From positions 1 to 44,685 of the forward strand of contig JBAXPC010000001.1 in the NCBI GenBank assembly GCA_037132395.1: a stretch of DNA of 44,685 bases, given 5' to 3'. The stretch is from SICB01 sp037132395 (lineage in GTDB: Bacteria; Patescibacteriota; Saccharimonadia; CAILAD01; BJGX01). The position numbers were made by a program, and so were the translations under genes. Positions 16,339 to 24,119 of the stretch are shown in pieces. The notes under the pieces were generated by a model. It was given only the letters and a program-made list of their open reading frames with translations. It searched no databases and was not told the origin of the DNA. Every line of letters starts with the position of its first letter. The stretch's first letter is position 1.

Positions 16339-17243
16339 GCCCATTAGTTATTGGTGGACTAGTGTTGAGTTTGTTGGTATTAAATGGGGCTAAGATATTT
16401 GGGCCTCTCTCGGGTTTGGCTAACGATAAGGCTAGCCCCCCAAGCCTTAACCAACCCTATAAAAAGTCTGGTCACCTAGCTTATCCGACGCCAATAGCCA
16501 ACTCAAAGCCAATTAGTGTTGGGGCCTCGTCGGCAATTATTTACGATATGGATTCAGGGATTAAGCTTTACGATAAGGCTGGCAATCAGCAGCGCTCGAT
16601 AGCATCGATTACAAAACTAATGACGGCCTTGGTCATTATGGACGCCCATACACCCGATGAGGTTGTAACTGTCGGCAACATTCCAGAGCTCGACAGCTAC
16701 GACCAAAAAATTGGTATTTACTGGAGTGAGAAATTTAAATTAATTGATATTATGAAGGCTTTGCTGATATATTCGGCCAATGATGCGGCAAATGCCCTGG
16801 CTATCTATGACAGCGGGTCGATTGACGCTTTTGCTAATAAAATGAATGTCAAAGCTAGCCAGTGGGGACTTAAAAATAGTAAGTTTGTTAATCCTTCTGG
16901 TCTAGACCAGACCGGCGAGTACAGCAGTGCTGATGATATTTTGATATTAGCTGGTCTACTATACAAAAACCAGATCTTCCGAGATATTGTCGGTACTAGA
17001 TCGGATCAGATTTATAGCCTCCAGGGTAAACCATATAGCCTAGTTACGACCAATAAGCTCCTGGGGCAATTTGGGGTGATAGGAATGAAAACTGGGTACA
17101 CGATTACATCTGGCGAATGCCTCATTACGGTTGCTCAAAGGGATGGACATCGCATCATGACAGTGGTCCTCAATAGCCCTGACCGTTTTCAAGAGAGCAA
17201 AAGTATGATAGACTGGTCGTTCAATAACTATATTTGGCAATAA
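16335..17243 (+). CDS. D-alanyl-D-alanine carboxypeptidase (S11, DacA-like)
   Basis: A 302-residue serine peptidase that trims peptidoglycan stem peptides outside the membrane. An N-terminal hydrophobic helix (residues 2-18) acts as signal anchor. The catalytic triad motifs are all present: SITK with S91 and K94, SAN at 147-149, and KTG at 252-254. It ends soon after the catalytic domain (DWSFNNYIWQ) without the usual C-terminal beta domain and amphipathic anchor of DacA. The GTG start overlaps the upstream TGA (GTGA), so it is coupled to the pseudouridine synthase gene. Confidence 0.88.
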   Translation: MSPLVIGGLVLSLLVLNGAKIFGPLSGLANDKASPPSLNQPYKKSGHLAYPTPIANSKPISVGASSAIIYDMDSGIKLYDKAGNQQRSIASITKLMTALVIMDAHTPDEVVTVGNIPELDSYDQKIGIYWSEKFKLIDIMKALLIYSANDAANALAIYDSGSIDAFANKMNVKASQWGLKNSKFVNPSGLDQTGEYSSADDILILAGLLYKNQIFRDIVGTRSDQIYSLQGKPYSLVTTNKLLGQFGVIGMKTGYTITSGECLITVAQRDGHRIMTVVLNSPDRFQESKSMIDWSFNNYIWQ

Positions 17244-17244
17244 A

Positions 17245-18567
17245 ATGAAAGCATTATCAAGAGTAATAATCGTTGGCCAACCCAATGTTGGCAAAAGCGT
17301 ACTGTTTAATCGTCTGACTCACAGTAATCAGGCGATTACTTCGCATGTCGCTCATACCACTCGGGACCAAAACAGGGCTGTTGTAAAGCACGACGAAGTC
17401 GCTTTTGAGTTAGTCGATAGTGCGGGATTTGCCAAAACTACTGATGAGCTAAACAAGCTGGCGATTTCGCTAATTGATAGTGCAATCAAGCAAAGCGACT
17501 TAGTGCTGTTTGTAGTAGATGGCACCAGCGAACTCAATAACAATGACCTCAAACTCTCCAAGATGGTTCTAAAGAGCAAAGTTAATACCATATTGCTCAT
17601 AAATAAACTCGACAAGAAAGAATTTATGGATGATGAAAACTACTTCCGTAAGCTTGGATTTGAAAATATCATGCGCGCCTCAGCTCAAAATGGGCAGGGT
17701 ATCAATGAGTTGCTTGGTACTATCGTAAAGGTTATACCGCGCAAAAAAGCAATCAAGATAAAAGAGTCCATCAAGGTAGCACTACTTGGTCGACCAAATG
17801 TAGGCAAGAGTGCTTTATTGAATGCACTGGCCAACGAAGATGTCGCGCTTGTGAGTGACGTGGCAGGTACCACCAGAGATGTAAACTCTGCTGAACTCAG
17901 GTATAAAGATACACTAATAGACTTATTTGATACCGCAGGACTGAGACGACGGGGTAAGATATCGGCTGGGATTGAGTTTTTTTCTACCACTAGAACCAAG
18001 TCTGCGATCGATAAAGCTGATATCTGCCTGGTGCTAGTTGATGCCATCGAGGGGCTATCAAAGCAAGACGAGCACATCATAGGCATGGTCAAAGAGGCCC
18101 AGAAAGCACTTATTGTGGTAGTTACCAAGTGGGATGCCGTTGAAGATAAAGATGAAAACCTAATGGCCTATATGGGCAACGTGATATCTGCTAACTTGCA
18201 GTATGTATGGTGGGCGCCACTAATATTTACATCTTCTAACGACAAACAAAACCTAGAGAAGCTTAAACAGCTTTTGCTGGAAGTTAATGGACGCATCAAT
18301 ACCAAGCTTGCTACCACTAAGCTTAATGAGCTTTTGCGAGAGGCCGTCAATAAGCAACCTCCAGTAACTACCAAAGGTTACCATGCAAAACTCAATTACA
18401 TTACCCAGACTGGCAATAACCCTATTGAATTTTCAATCTTTGGAACGCACCCAGATTTGATACACTTTAGCTATTCTAGGTATCTAGAAAACCAAATAAG
18501 AAAAAACTTCGAGCTAGTAGGTGTACCAATTAAATTGGTCTTCAAAAGCAAGTACAAAGAGAAATAG
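17245..18567 (+). CDS. der: Ribosome assembly GTPase Der (EngA)
   Basis: A 440-residue protein with the tandem GTPase architecture unique to Der. Domain 1 has GQPNVGKS (11-18), DSAGF (58-62) and NKLD (120-123). Domain 2 has GRPNVGKS (182-189), DTAGLRRRG and TKWD. A C-terminal KH-like domain follows (about 355-440). It acts in 50S subunit maturation. It starts 1 nt after the carboxypeptidase stop and has no strong ribosome site of its own, so it is probably read through from upstream. Confidence 0.93.
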   Translation: MKALSRVIIVGQPNVGKSVLFNRLTHSNQAITSHVAHTTRDQNRAVVKHDEVAFELVDSAGFAKTTDELNKLAISLIDSAIKQSDLVLFVVDGTSELNNNDLKLSKMVLKSKVNTILLINKLDKKEFMDDENYFRKLGFENIMRASAQNGQGINELLGTIVKVIPRKKAIKIKESIKVALLGRPNVGKSALLNALANEDVALVSDVAGTTRDVNSAELRYKDTLIDLFDTAGLRRRGKISAGIEFFSTTRTKSAIDKADICLVLVDAIEGLSKQDEHIIGMVKEAQKALIVVVTKWDAVEDKDENLMAYMGNVISANLQYVWWAPLIFTSSNDKQNLEKLKQLLLEVNGRINTKLATTKLNELLREAVNKQPPVTTKGYHAKLNYITQTGNNPIEFSIFGTHPDLIHFSYSRYLENQIRKNFELVGVPIKLVFKSKYKEK

Positions 18568-18569
18568 TT

Positions 18570-18582
18570 TATAATACTAGCT
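18570..18582 (+). promoter_or_regulatory. Leaderless promoter of pth
   Basis: TATAAT at 18570-18575 lies 7 nt before the ATG at 18583, overlapping the end of der (stop 18567). No ribosome-binding sequence intervenes. Confidence 0.6.
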
Positions 18583-19134
18583 ATGAAACTCATTATAGGA
18601 CTAGGCAACCCAGGACAAGAATATCAGGAGACTAGGCACAACCTCGGCTTCATGGTTATCGATGATCTAGCAAAGAGACTCAAGGTAGCCGTTAAGTTTG
18701 ATAAAAAACTCAAGGCTGATGTCTCGATGACTATTCACGGCGAGACTATCATACTGGCCAAACCACAGACTTTTATGAACCTGAGTGGCGATAGTGTTGC
18801 CAAGATTGCACATTTTTACAAGGTAAGTCCTGCTGATATTTGGGTAGTTTCTGATGATATTGATCTAGATTTTGGGACCATCAGGACTCGAGTCGGAGGA
18901 AGCAGTGGGGGACATAACGGCTTAAAAGATATTATTGCAAAAGTTGGTGAGAATTTTACCAGATTTCGAGTAGGAATCAAAAATGAAACTTCTGCAGACC
19001 TACCTTCGGAGGCTTTTGTACTGCAAAAGTTTAACACTAGTGAGCTAGCTAAGCTCGAAGACATCACTAGTAAAGTGGCTGACATGATTATAGAATCTAT
19101 CGAAAATGGGGTTGAAGAGACCTCGGTAAAATAG
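18583..19134 (+). CDS. pth: Peptidyl-tRNA hydrolase
   Basis: A 183-residue enzyme of normal length that releases tRNA from dropped peptidyl-tRNA. Signature LIIGLGNPGQEYQETRHNLGF includes the catalytic His19 and Asn9. KPQTFMNLSG gives the substrate-binding Asn; SDDIDLDFG carries the catalytic Asp; GGSSGGHNGLKDI is the glycine-rich loop. It lies 15 nt after der but has its own -10 box 7 nt before the ATG. It is followed by a 408-nt gap that holds an apparent minus-strand RNA gene. Confidence 0.93.
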   Translation: MKLIIGLGNPGQEYQETRHNLGFMVIDDLAKRLKVAVKFDKKLKADVSMTIHGETIILAKPQTFMNLSGDSVAKIAHFYKVSPADIWVVSDDIDLDFGTIRTRVGGSSGGHNGLKDIIAKVGENFTRFRVGIKNETSADLPSEAFVLQKFNTSELAKLEDITSKVADMIIESIENGVEETSVK

Positions 19135-19212
19135 CACTCCAGCGACTTATTAATGTACTTTATACCGCTCCATGCTCGCAATAATAATTATATCTTGCTA
19201 AGGTAGATTTAA

Positions 19213-19263
19213 TAAAAACAAAAATAAAAAACAGACCAGCCGTATAAACTCGAACTGATCTGT
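19213..19263 (-). terminator. Terminator of the minus-strand RNA
   Basis: In minus sense ACAGATCAG pairs with CTGGTCTGT (one G-U), arms 19255-19263 and 19231-19239, followed by a long T-rich tract (19213-19230, interrupted by single A and G). Read from plus, the same stem has a mismatch and a weaker T-run, so minus is the better direction; it may also help end pth. Confidence 0.65.
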
Positions 19264-19451
19264 TTATTATTCCCTTTAATGCCCCCGATAACGGGATTTT
19301 GGCGACCGTCACAAAATATATAAGTAGGCCGTGGCGTTAAAGGGAGTAATCTGCTCGCGAGATCTAAAAGGAGGGTGATTTTTAGATTAAGCCCCGCAGA
19401 GCAGATTACTCCCTTGAAATATATGGGAAATATGTTGTTGTTAAAAGAACG
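19213..19451 (-). ncRNA. Candidate structured RNA with alternative long helices (unclassified)
   Basis: Located in the 408-nt gap between pth and dprA, both on the plus strand. A minus-strand promoter (TTGACA at 19481-19486) and a minus-strand terminator (hairpin 19231-19263 with a U-tract at 19213-19230) define a transcript of about 240 nt. Helix A: 19340-19356 pairs perfectly with 19399-19415 (17 bp). It encloses an 8-bp stem (19362-19369 with 19380-19387) and a 10-nt loop. Helix B: 19266-19283 pairs with 19333-19350 (18 positions, two non-canonical). A and B share 19340-19350, so only one can form at a time. The helix-B exceptions are G-T in the plus sense and C-A in the minus sense, so transcription from plus cannot be excluded. 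No tRNA-like, RNase P or SRP motif is seen. Confidence 0.55.
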
Positions 19452-19457
19452 ATTAGT

Positions 19458-19486
19458 ATACTATCACATAAGAAGTATATTGTCAA
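19458..19486 (-). promoter_or_regulatory. Minus-strand promoter of the 19213-19451 RNA
   Basis: On the minus strand, TTGACA (19481-19486), a 17-nt spacer, then TAGTAT (19458-19463); a TATACT at 19455-19460 is an alternative with a longer spacer. No minus-strand coding gene lies downstream, so it would drive the RNA alone. Confidence 0.5.
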
Positions 19487-19542
19487 TACTTTTTACCACT
19501 TATGTTTATTGCTACTGAAATAATTACAGATAGAACAAGAAA

Positions 19543-20394
19543 ATGAATATACAACATATTACACATAATGACAATAGTTTCCCCAAATTACTACGCAGCA
19601 TTGCTAGTCCGCCAAAACAGCTATACGTGGCCGGATCAATACCAGACTTGCCGATGGTAGCAATTGTTGGTACCAGGAGGCCTACAGCTTATGGAAATGA
19701 GATTACCTACAGGGTAGCGAGTGAGCTAGCTAAGGCTGGCTTTTGTGTAGTTAGTGGTATGGCACTGGGCATCGATAGTATCGTCCATAAGGCAGTCCTA
19801 GAGACCGGAGGATTAACCTTGGCGGTATTGGGCTGTGGACTCGATAGGCCTTACCCTAGGAGCAATACTGGCTTATTTGAAGCTATTATTAAATCTGGTG
19901 GAGCTGTTGTCAGCGAATACCCAGAGGGTACCGAGCCACTTCGGTTTAATTTTCCAGCCCGCAATAGAATAATAGCTGGGCTGAGCATGGCTACTGTAGT
20001 AACAGAGGCCGATGCCAAATCCGGTAGCCTGATAACCGCTAATTTCGCGCTGCAGGCAAACCGTATGGTAATGGCTATTCCTGGGAATATTACTAGCCAA
20101 CGTTCGGCAGGGCCTAATAACCTCATAAAGAGTGGTGCACATCTGGTGACAGGTGCATCAGACATCCTGGCACTACTTGGCTTCCTGAGCCCTCATCTCG
20201 TTAAAGCCAAGCCTAAGGCTGATAGCAAGCAAGAGGCTATGATAATGGATTTGCTTTCGGTTGAGTCGTTGACTTCTCAGCAGCTGATCGAGGAAACTAA
20301 GATTGACGCCATAAGCCTGGCCTCTATTATGAGCCTAATGGAGATAACTGGAAAAATAAAAAACCTCGGAGCAGGCAGCTGGATACTGGCTTAA
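19543..20394 (+). CDS. dprA: DNA processing protein DprA
   Basis: A 283-residue Rossmann-fold protein that loads RecA on incoming single-stranded DNA during transformation. Motifs: VAIVGTRRPTAYG, VVSGMALGIDSIVHKAVL, LAVLGCGLDRPYPRSN, NFPARNRIIAGLS and ADAKSGSLITANFALQ, in the standard order. It has a short N-terminal extension and a C-terminal winged-helix part (QEAMIMDLLSVESLTSQQLIEETKI). There is no clear ribosome site before the ATG. Its presence suggests natural DNA uptake or recombination capacity. It is flanked on both sides by candidate RNA genes. Confidence 0.93.
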   Translation: MNIQHITHNDNSFPKLLRSIASPPKQLYVAGSIPDLPMVAIVGTRRPTAYGNEITYRVASELAKAGFCVVSGMALGIDSIVHKAVLETGGLTLAVLGCGLDRPYPRSNTGLFEAIIKSGGAVVSEYPEGTEPLRFNFPARNRIIAGLSMATVVTEADAKSGSLITANFALQANRMVMAIPGNITSQRSAGPNNLIKSGAHLVTGASDILALLGFLSPHLVKAKPKADSKQEAMIMDLLSVESLTSQQLIEETKIDAISLASIMSLMEITGKIKNLGAGSWILA

Positions 20395-20396
20395 AG

Positions 20397-20425
20397 TTGA
20401 AATTATACAAATAATGTAGTATAAT
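20397..20425 (+). promoter_or_regulatory. Promoter of the 20432-20820 RNA
   Basis: TTGAAA (20397-20402), an exact 17-nt spacer, TATAAT (20420-20425). It starts 3 nt after the dprA stop codon. The expected start is about 20432, just before the closing helix of the RNA. Confidence 0.75.
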
Positions 20426-20431
20426 ATGTTT

Positions 20432-20820
20432 GCAATGTTCTTTGGAAAACTAGCAGCTTAAAGCTAAAGGAAAGCCTTTCGCCCTTATGGTCTGTCAGCC
20501 CGTTGGGTTAAAGTCAAAGACAGTTGACCTTCTGCAGACAAAGAAGCGAGCTGAATTTACGCTCCTGCTTTGACCATGATAGACTGCTTTACTGCTAGCT
20601 GAGAGTTGCTACAAAAGCATCATAGGCAAGCCTCTGCAACCAATCGCAGGGCGGAGATGTCGGTATGGTACGGGAGAATTTGCCTCTCCCACCGACTGCT
20701 TGATTGCAATTCTCGGGGAGTGTCACTCCAAAATGACTGCTGCTTATATTTTTTTTACTAGCTAAGCAGCACATCCAAAGAATAGGGGCTCGGTGGTTAA
20801 AACCACCGAGCCCCATTTTT
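20432..20820 (+). ncRNA. Candidate structured RNA, about 390 nt, own promoter and terminator (unclassified)
   Basis: No plausible CDS lies in the 590 nt between dprA and the next gene. A consensus promoter and a strong terminator bound the unit. Its ends pair: TTCTTTGGA (20438-20446) with TCCAAAGAA (20774-20782), extendable by two pairs, forming a P1-like closing helix right before the terminator. Inside are ATGGTC/GACCAT (20487-20492 with 20572-20577) enclosing a branched region; AAAGG-AAAG-CCTTT (20466-20479); a compound hairpin 20659-20696 (GTCGGT/ACCGAC and GGGAGA/TCTCCC); GGAGT/ACTCC (20717-20729); and TGCTGCTT/AAGCAGCA (20738-20771). Size suits tmRNA or RNase P RNA, but neither the T-arm/CCA of tmRNA nor the P4 core of RNase P is visible. 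Confidence 0.7.
20785..20820 (+). terminator. Strong terminator of the 20432 RNA
   Basis: GGGGCTCGGTGG (20785-20796) pairs perfectly with CCACCGAGCCCC (20803-20814) around TTAAAA, followed by ATTTTTATT. Confidence 0.93.
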
Positions 20821-20984
20821 ATTCAGTGCTGTCATACTTCATTAATCTACTCTACAAAATGTTGGACCGTACAGCTGAGAGGCCGGATAGATTTATAATT
20901 GGGCACTTTATTCTTTAACTTATTGCTTATGCTTATATAAAGTTCTACAATAAATTATATTATAAACATGAGGATAATATAGTA

Positions 20985-21485
20985 GTGTCTCAAGCTAAAA
21001 GTAATATCGGTGAACTAATTTCAGGACTTGTTTTGCCAGCTATGTTTGTAATGGCCTGGGTTTTGGCCCTAACTGGATCGCGAGCGCCACTGTCTGTCGG
21101 TGTTGAGACTACTGATATCAATACCATTCATTGGCTTTTGTATTTTGTAGGCTGGGTTTTCCTGTTCTCGTCTGTAATGCACTCGATATTTGCCAAGAAA
21201 ATGGCCAAAAGCATTGGCTGGGTTACGAACGGCTTTCAGTACGAAATAGCTGCCGTCAGCTTGGGCCTTGGAATAGCTTGTTTTTATGCTATTGGCGCTG
21301 GCATAGAGGCTTGTGTTGCCATCGCCCTGCCAGTAATTACTTTTTTGTTTTTCGCAGGACTCAACCACTTGTATGAAATGATTCGCGACAAAAACTATGC
21401 ACCCAATAATAGCCTGGTGCTAATCTATGACTTTGGCATGTCAATATCACTTTTCGTACTAATACTGCCTTTTATAAAAATCTAA
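20985..21485 (+). CDS. Small integral membrane protein, possibly DUF6790-like
   Basis: A 166-residue protein with four or five hydrophobic segments (about 10-30, 47-67, 85-107, 108-128, 143-164). The SIGWVTNGFQYEIAAVSLGLGI stretch and the later FFAGLNHLYEMI resemble a conserved pattern I recall from DUF6790 proteins (SIGW, FQ-E, then a GxxH in a helix). That assignment is tentative. It begins at GTG (20985) with GAGGAT 9 nt upstream. It stands alone between the structured RNA and topA, each apparently with its own promoter. Function unknown. Confidence 0.6.
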   Translation: MSQAKSNIGELISGLVLPAMFVMAWVLALTGSRAPLSVGVETTDINTIHWLLYFVGWVFLFSSVMHSIFAKKMAKSIGWVTNGFQYEIAAVSLGLGIACFYAIGAGIEACVAIALPVITFLFFAGLNHLYEMIRDKNYAPNNSLVLIYDFGMSISLFVLILPFIKI

Positions 21486-21592
21486 AGGCTAGTAACTGCA
21501 CAAAGCTAAACTGCGGCCAGGTAATGTATGTTTATATTCTTTTTTATGGCCCTTGGTGCAATGCAATAAATAATCTTCTATTGTGCTAAGGT

Positions 21593-21620
21593 TTGACAAT
21601 ATCGGGTGTTGTATTATATA
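21593..21620 (+). promoter_or_regulatory. Probable topA promoter
   Basis: TTGACA (21593-21598), 16-nt spacer, TATATA (21615-21620), about 70 nt before the ATG at 21690. The 204-nt gap has no other clear element. Confidence 0.5.
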
Positions 21621-21689
21621 GTTCTTTTCCTGTGCACATTTGCATTAATAGCAATTAAACACTAGCATATTCAAGTAGCCATAAAATTC

Positions 21690-24005
21690 ATGCCTAAAAA
21701 CTTAGTAATAGTAGAATCACCTGCAAAAGCCAAAACTATCGAAAAATACCTCGGTAGTGATTTTGAAGTACTCAGCAGCATGGGACATATCCGTGCAATC
21801 GCCAAAAAAAATAAAGATGGCGGCGATGCGATTGATGTTAAGGCTGGCTTCGCTACTAGCTATGAGGTAGATCCAGATAAAAGAAAGACTATTGCGGCGC
21901 TCAAGAAAGCTGCTAGTGGTAAGGAGGTCTGGCTGGCTACCGATGAAGACCGCGAAGGAGAGGGGATTGCTTGGCACCTCTGTGAAGTCTTAAAGCTCGA
22001 CCCGTCTACTACCAAAAGAATCGTATTTCATGAAATAACCAAAGATGCTATTGAATCGGCTGTTAAAAATCCTCGAGTGCTAGATATGGATTTAGTACAA
22101 GCCCAGCAAGCCCGGCAAATACTTGATAGGATTGTAGGTTTTGAATTATCACCGGTGGTGTGGCAAAAGGTACCTGGTGGCAAATCGGCAGGAAGAGTCC
22201 AGTCGCCAGCAGTCCGCCTTCTGGTAGAGCGTGAGCGTGAGATTGATGCGTTCGAGGGTTCTAACTCATTTAAGGTGATGGTTGTATTTAATATTGACGG
22301 CGCAGACATAAAAGCCGAACTACCCAGCAAATTCGATAGCGAAAGCAAGGCTCAGGCTTTTTTAGAAAGCCTTATAGGCGCAACATTTACAATCACAGAC
22401 GTCACCACAAGCCCGAGCACTCGCAACCCTGGACCACCTTTTACAACTAGTACTTTGCAGCAAGAAGCCAATAGTCGTTTGGGTTTTAGCACCAAGGCTA
22501 CTATGTCGTCGGCACAGAAGCTCTACCAAGAAGGTAAAATAACCTACATGAGAACTGATTCTGTTAATCTTAGCAATCAGGCCTTAGGCCAAATGGAAAA
22601 ATACATTAAATCCGAGTATGGCCTGACTTATCATCAGCAAAGAGCTTTCAAAACTAAGTCGAGTAGTGCACAGGAGGCACATGAGGCGATACGCCCTACC
22701 GACTTTAGTCTTCAGGTAGCCAGCGGGGATAGCTATAATCAAAAGCTTTATGAGCTGATACGCTCTAGGGCGCTAGCTAGCCAAATGTCACCGGCTAAAC
22801 TAGAGAGAACTACCATTACTATTGATATCTCTAAAAATAATTCTGTATTGATTGCAAAAGGAGAAATAATTGTCTTTGATGGTTTTTTGAAAATCTATGG
22901 TGCTAATAAGAAAGTTGATGCTATTTTGCCAGCCGTCAAAACTGGTGACAAGCTAAACCTGAATACTGCCACTGCAAAGCAGGTATTTGCACGGCCTCCA
23001 GCTCGCTACAGCGAAGGTAGTCTGGTAAAAAAGCTCGAGGAGCTCGGCATTGGCCGACCATCTACCTATGCCACAATCATTAATACTGTCCAGCTGAGGG
23101 GGTATGCAATTAAGGGTGAAGGTGAAGGTACTCCCCGCGATGTAATAGTTTTGACTCTCAAAAATGACGAACTCAAGCGGGCTATTGAGGAAGAGAAGAC
23201 CGGCTCTGATCGAGGCAAACTTGTGCCTACACCTAGCGGAGAAGTTGTCAGTGATTTCCTAACCGGTCATTTTGACAGAATTGTTGATTATGATTTTACT
23301 GCCAAAGCCGAGCAAGAATTTGATTTAATTGCTGACGGCAAGCTAGAACGTAACAAAATGCTAGAGGACTTTTACATTCCTTTCCACGAACTAATTGAAA
23401 AATCTGGCGACATCAAAAGGAGCGAGGTGGCGCAGTCTCGTGAGATTGGTTCCGATCCCAAGACTGGTAAGCCTATACTGGCTCGCTTTGGACGTTACGG
23501 ACCAATGCTTCAAATGGGCTTGACCGAAGATGAGACCGATAAGCCCCGTTTCGCTCCAATGCCAGCAGGGGCTAAGATCGAAAATGTAACATTAGACCAA
23601 GCGCTTGAAATGTTCAAGCTACCCAGGACCGTTGGCAAAACAAAGGATGGTCAGGATATTATGGCCAATATTGGTCGTTTTGGGCCATACATTCAGGTAG
23701 ATAAATTATTTGTATCGATTAAACCGCTCGACCCTCAAACCATTACTATTGAAGAAGCCTTGGCACTATATGAAGCTAAGCTAATTCAGGAGGCCGAGAA
23801 AAATATTGCTGATTTTGGAGATGGAGTGAAGGTTTTGAACGGTCGATACGGACCATACATCACTGACGGCAAGAAGAATGCTAAAATACCGAAAGAAACA
23901 GAGCCCAAAAGCATTACGCACGAACAAGCTATTAAGATGCTGGCAGATGCACCAGCTAAGGGCAAAAGAAGCTTTAAAAAACGCCAGCCAAAGAAAAAAT
24001 CTTAA
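21690..24005 (+). CDS. topA: DNA topoisomerase I
   Basis: A 771-residue type IA topoisomerase that relaxes negative supercoils. The Toprim domain shows IVESPAKAKTIEKYLG (E9) and ATDEDREGEGIAWHL (D85, D87, E89). The active-site tyrosine is Y286 in ITYMRTDSVNLS. The GRPSTYATIINTVQLRGY element follows. Instead of cysteine zinc fingers, the C-terminus carries three glycine-aromatic repeats (FGRYGPMLQMG, IGRFGPYIQV, NGRYGPYITDGKKNAKIPK) of the Topo_C_Rpt type and a basic tail ending KRQPKKKS. No zinc-finger cysteine pairs are visible. Typical in length for CPR and actinobacterial-style enzymes. Confidence 0.94.
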   Translation: MPKNLVIVESPAKAKTIEKYLGSDFEVLSSMGHIRAIAKKNKDGGDAIDVKAGFATSYEVDPDKRKTIAALKKAASGKEVWLATDEDREGEGIAWHLCEVLKLDPSTTKRIVFHEITKDAIESAVKNPRVLDMDLVQAQQARQILDRIVGFELSPVVWQKVPGGKSAGRVQSPAVRLLVEREREIDAFEGSNSFKVMVVFNIDGADIKAELPSKFDSESKAQAFLESLIGATFTITDVTTSPSTRNPGPPFTTSTLQQEANSRLGFSTKATMSSAQKLYQEGKITYMRTDSVNLSNQALGQMEKYIKSEYGLTYHQQRAFKTKSSSAQEAHEAIRPTDFSLQVASGDSYNQKLYELIRSRALASQMSPAKLERTTITIDISKNNSVLIAKGEIIVFDGFLKIYGANKKVDAILPAVKTGDKLNLNTATAKQVFARPPARYSEGSLVKKLEELGIGRPSTYATIINTVQLRGYAIKGEGEGTPRDVIVLTLKNDELKRAIEEEKTGSDRGKLVPTPSGEVVSDFLTGHFDRIVDYDFTAKAEQEFDLIADGKLERNKMLEDFYIPFHELIEKSGDIKRSEVAQSREIGSDPKTGKPILARFGRYGPMLQMGLTEDETDKPRFAPMPAGAKIENVTLDQALEMFKLPRTVGKTKDGQDIMANIGRFGPYIQVDKLFVSIKPLDPQTITIEEALALYEAKLIQEAEKNIADFGDGVKVLNGRYGPYITDGKKNAKIPKETEPKSITHEQAIKMLADAPAKGKRSFKKRQPKKKS

Positions 24006-24036
24006 GCTATTTCAAAGTTCTTGCTGTACAATATAG

Positions 24037-24099
24037 TTGACCGTAAGCGAGTTCGATGTTATAATGTTCTTGATATGAAATGGCCCACGCTGGCCATTT
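24037..24099 (+). promoter_or_regulatory. Strong promoter plus 5'-end hairpin before the sigma4/HARE gene
   Basis: TTGACC (24037-24042), exact 17-nt spacer, TGT-TATAAT (24060-24065): the strongest promoter of the window. Seven or so nt downstream the RNA would enter AAATGGCC (24078-24085), loop CACGCT, GGCCATTT (24092-24099), a perfect 8-bp hairpin. The same segment holds a 9-codon ORF (ATG at 24075, TGA at 24102-24104, MKWPTLAIL). The main gene starts at 24120. A stabilising 5' hairpin or an attenuation device are both possible. Confidence 0.6.
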
Positions 24100-24119
24100 T
24101 GTGAATTAATAATCTAAAT

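Noticed and set aside
20432..20820. Assignment of the large RNA as tmRNA or RNase P RNA
   Set aside because: No tRNA-like T-arm, acceptor or CCA for tmRNA, and no GAGGAAAGTC/ACAGAAA-type P4 core for RNase P were found on either strand; kept as unclassified.
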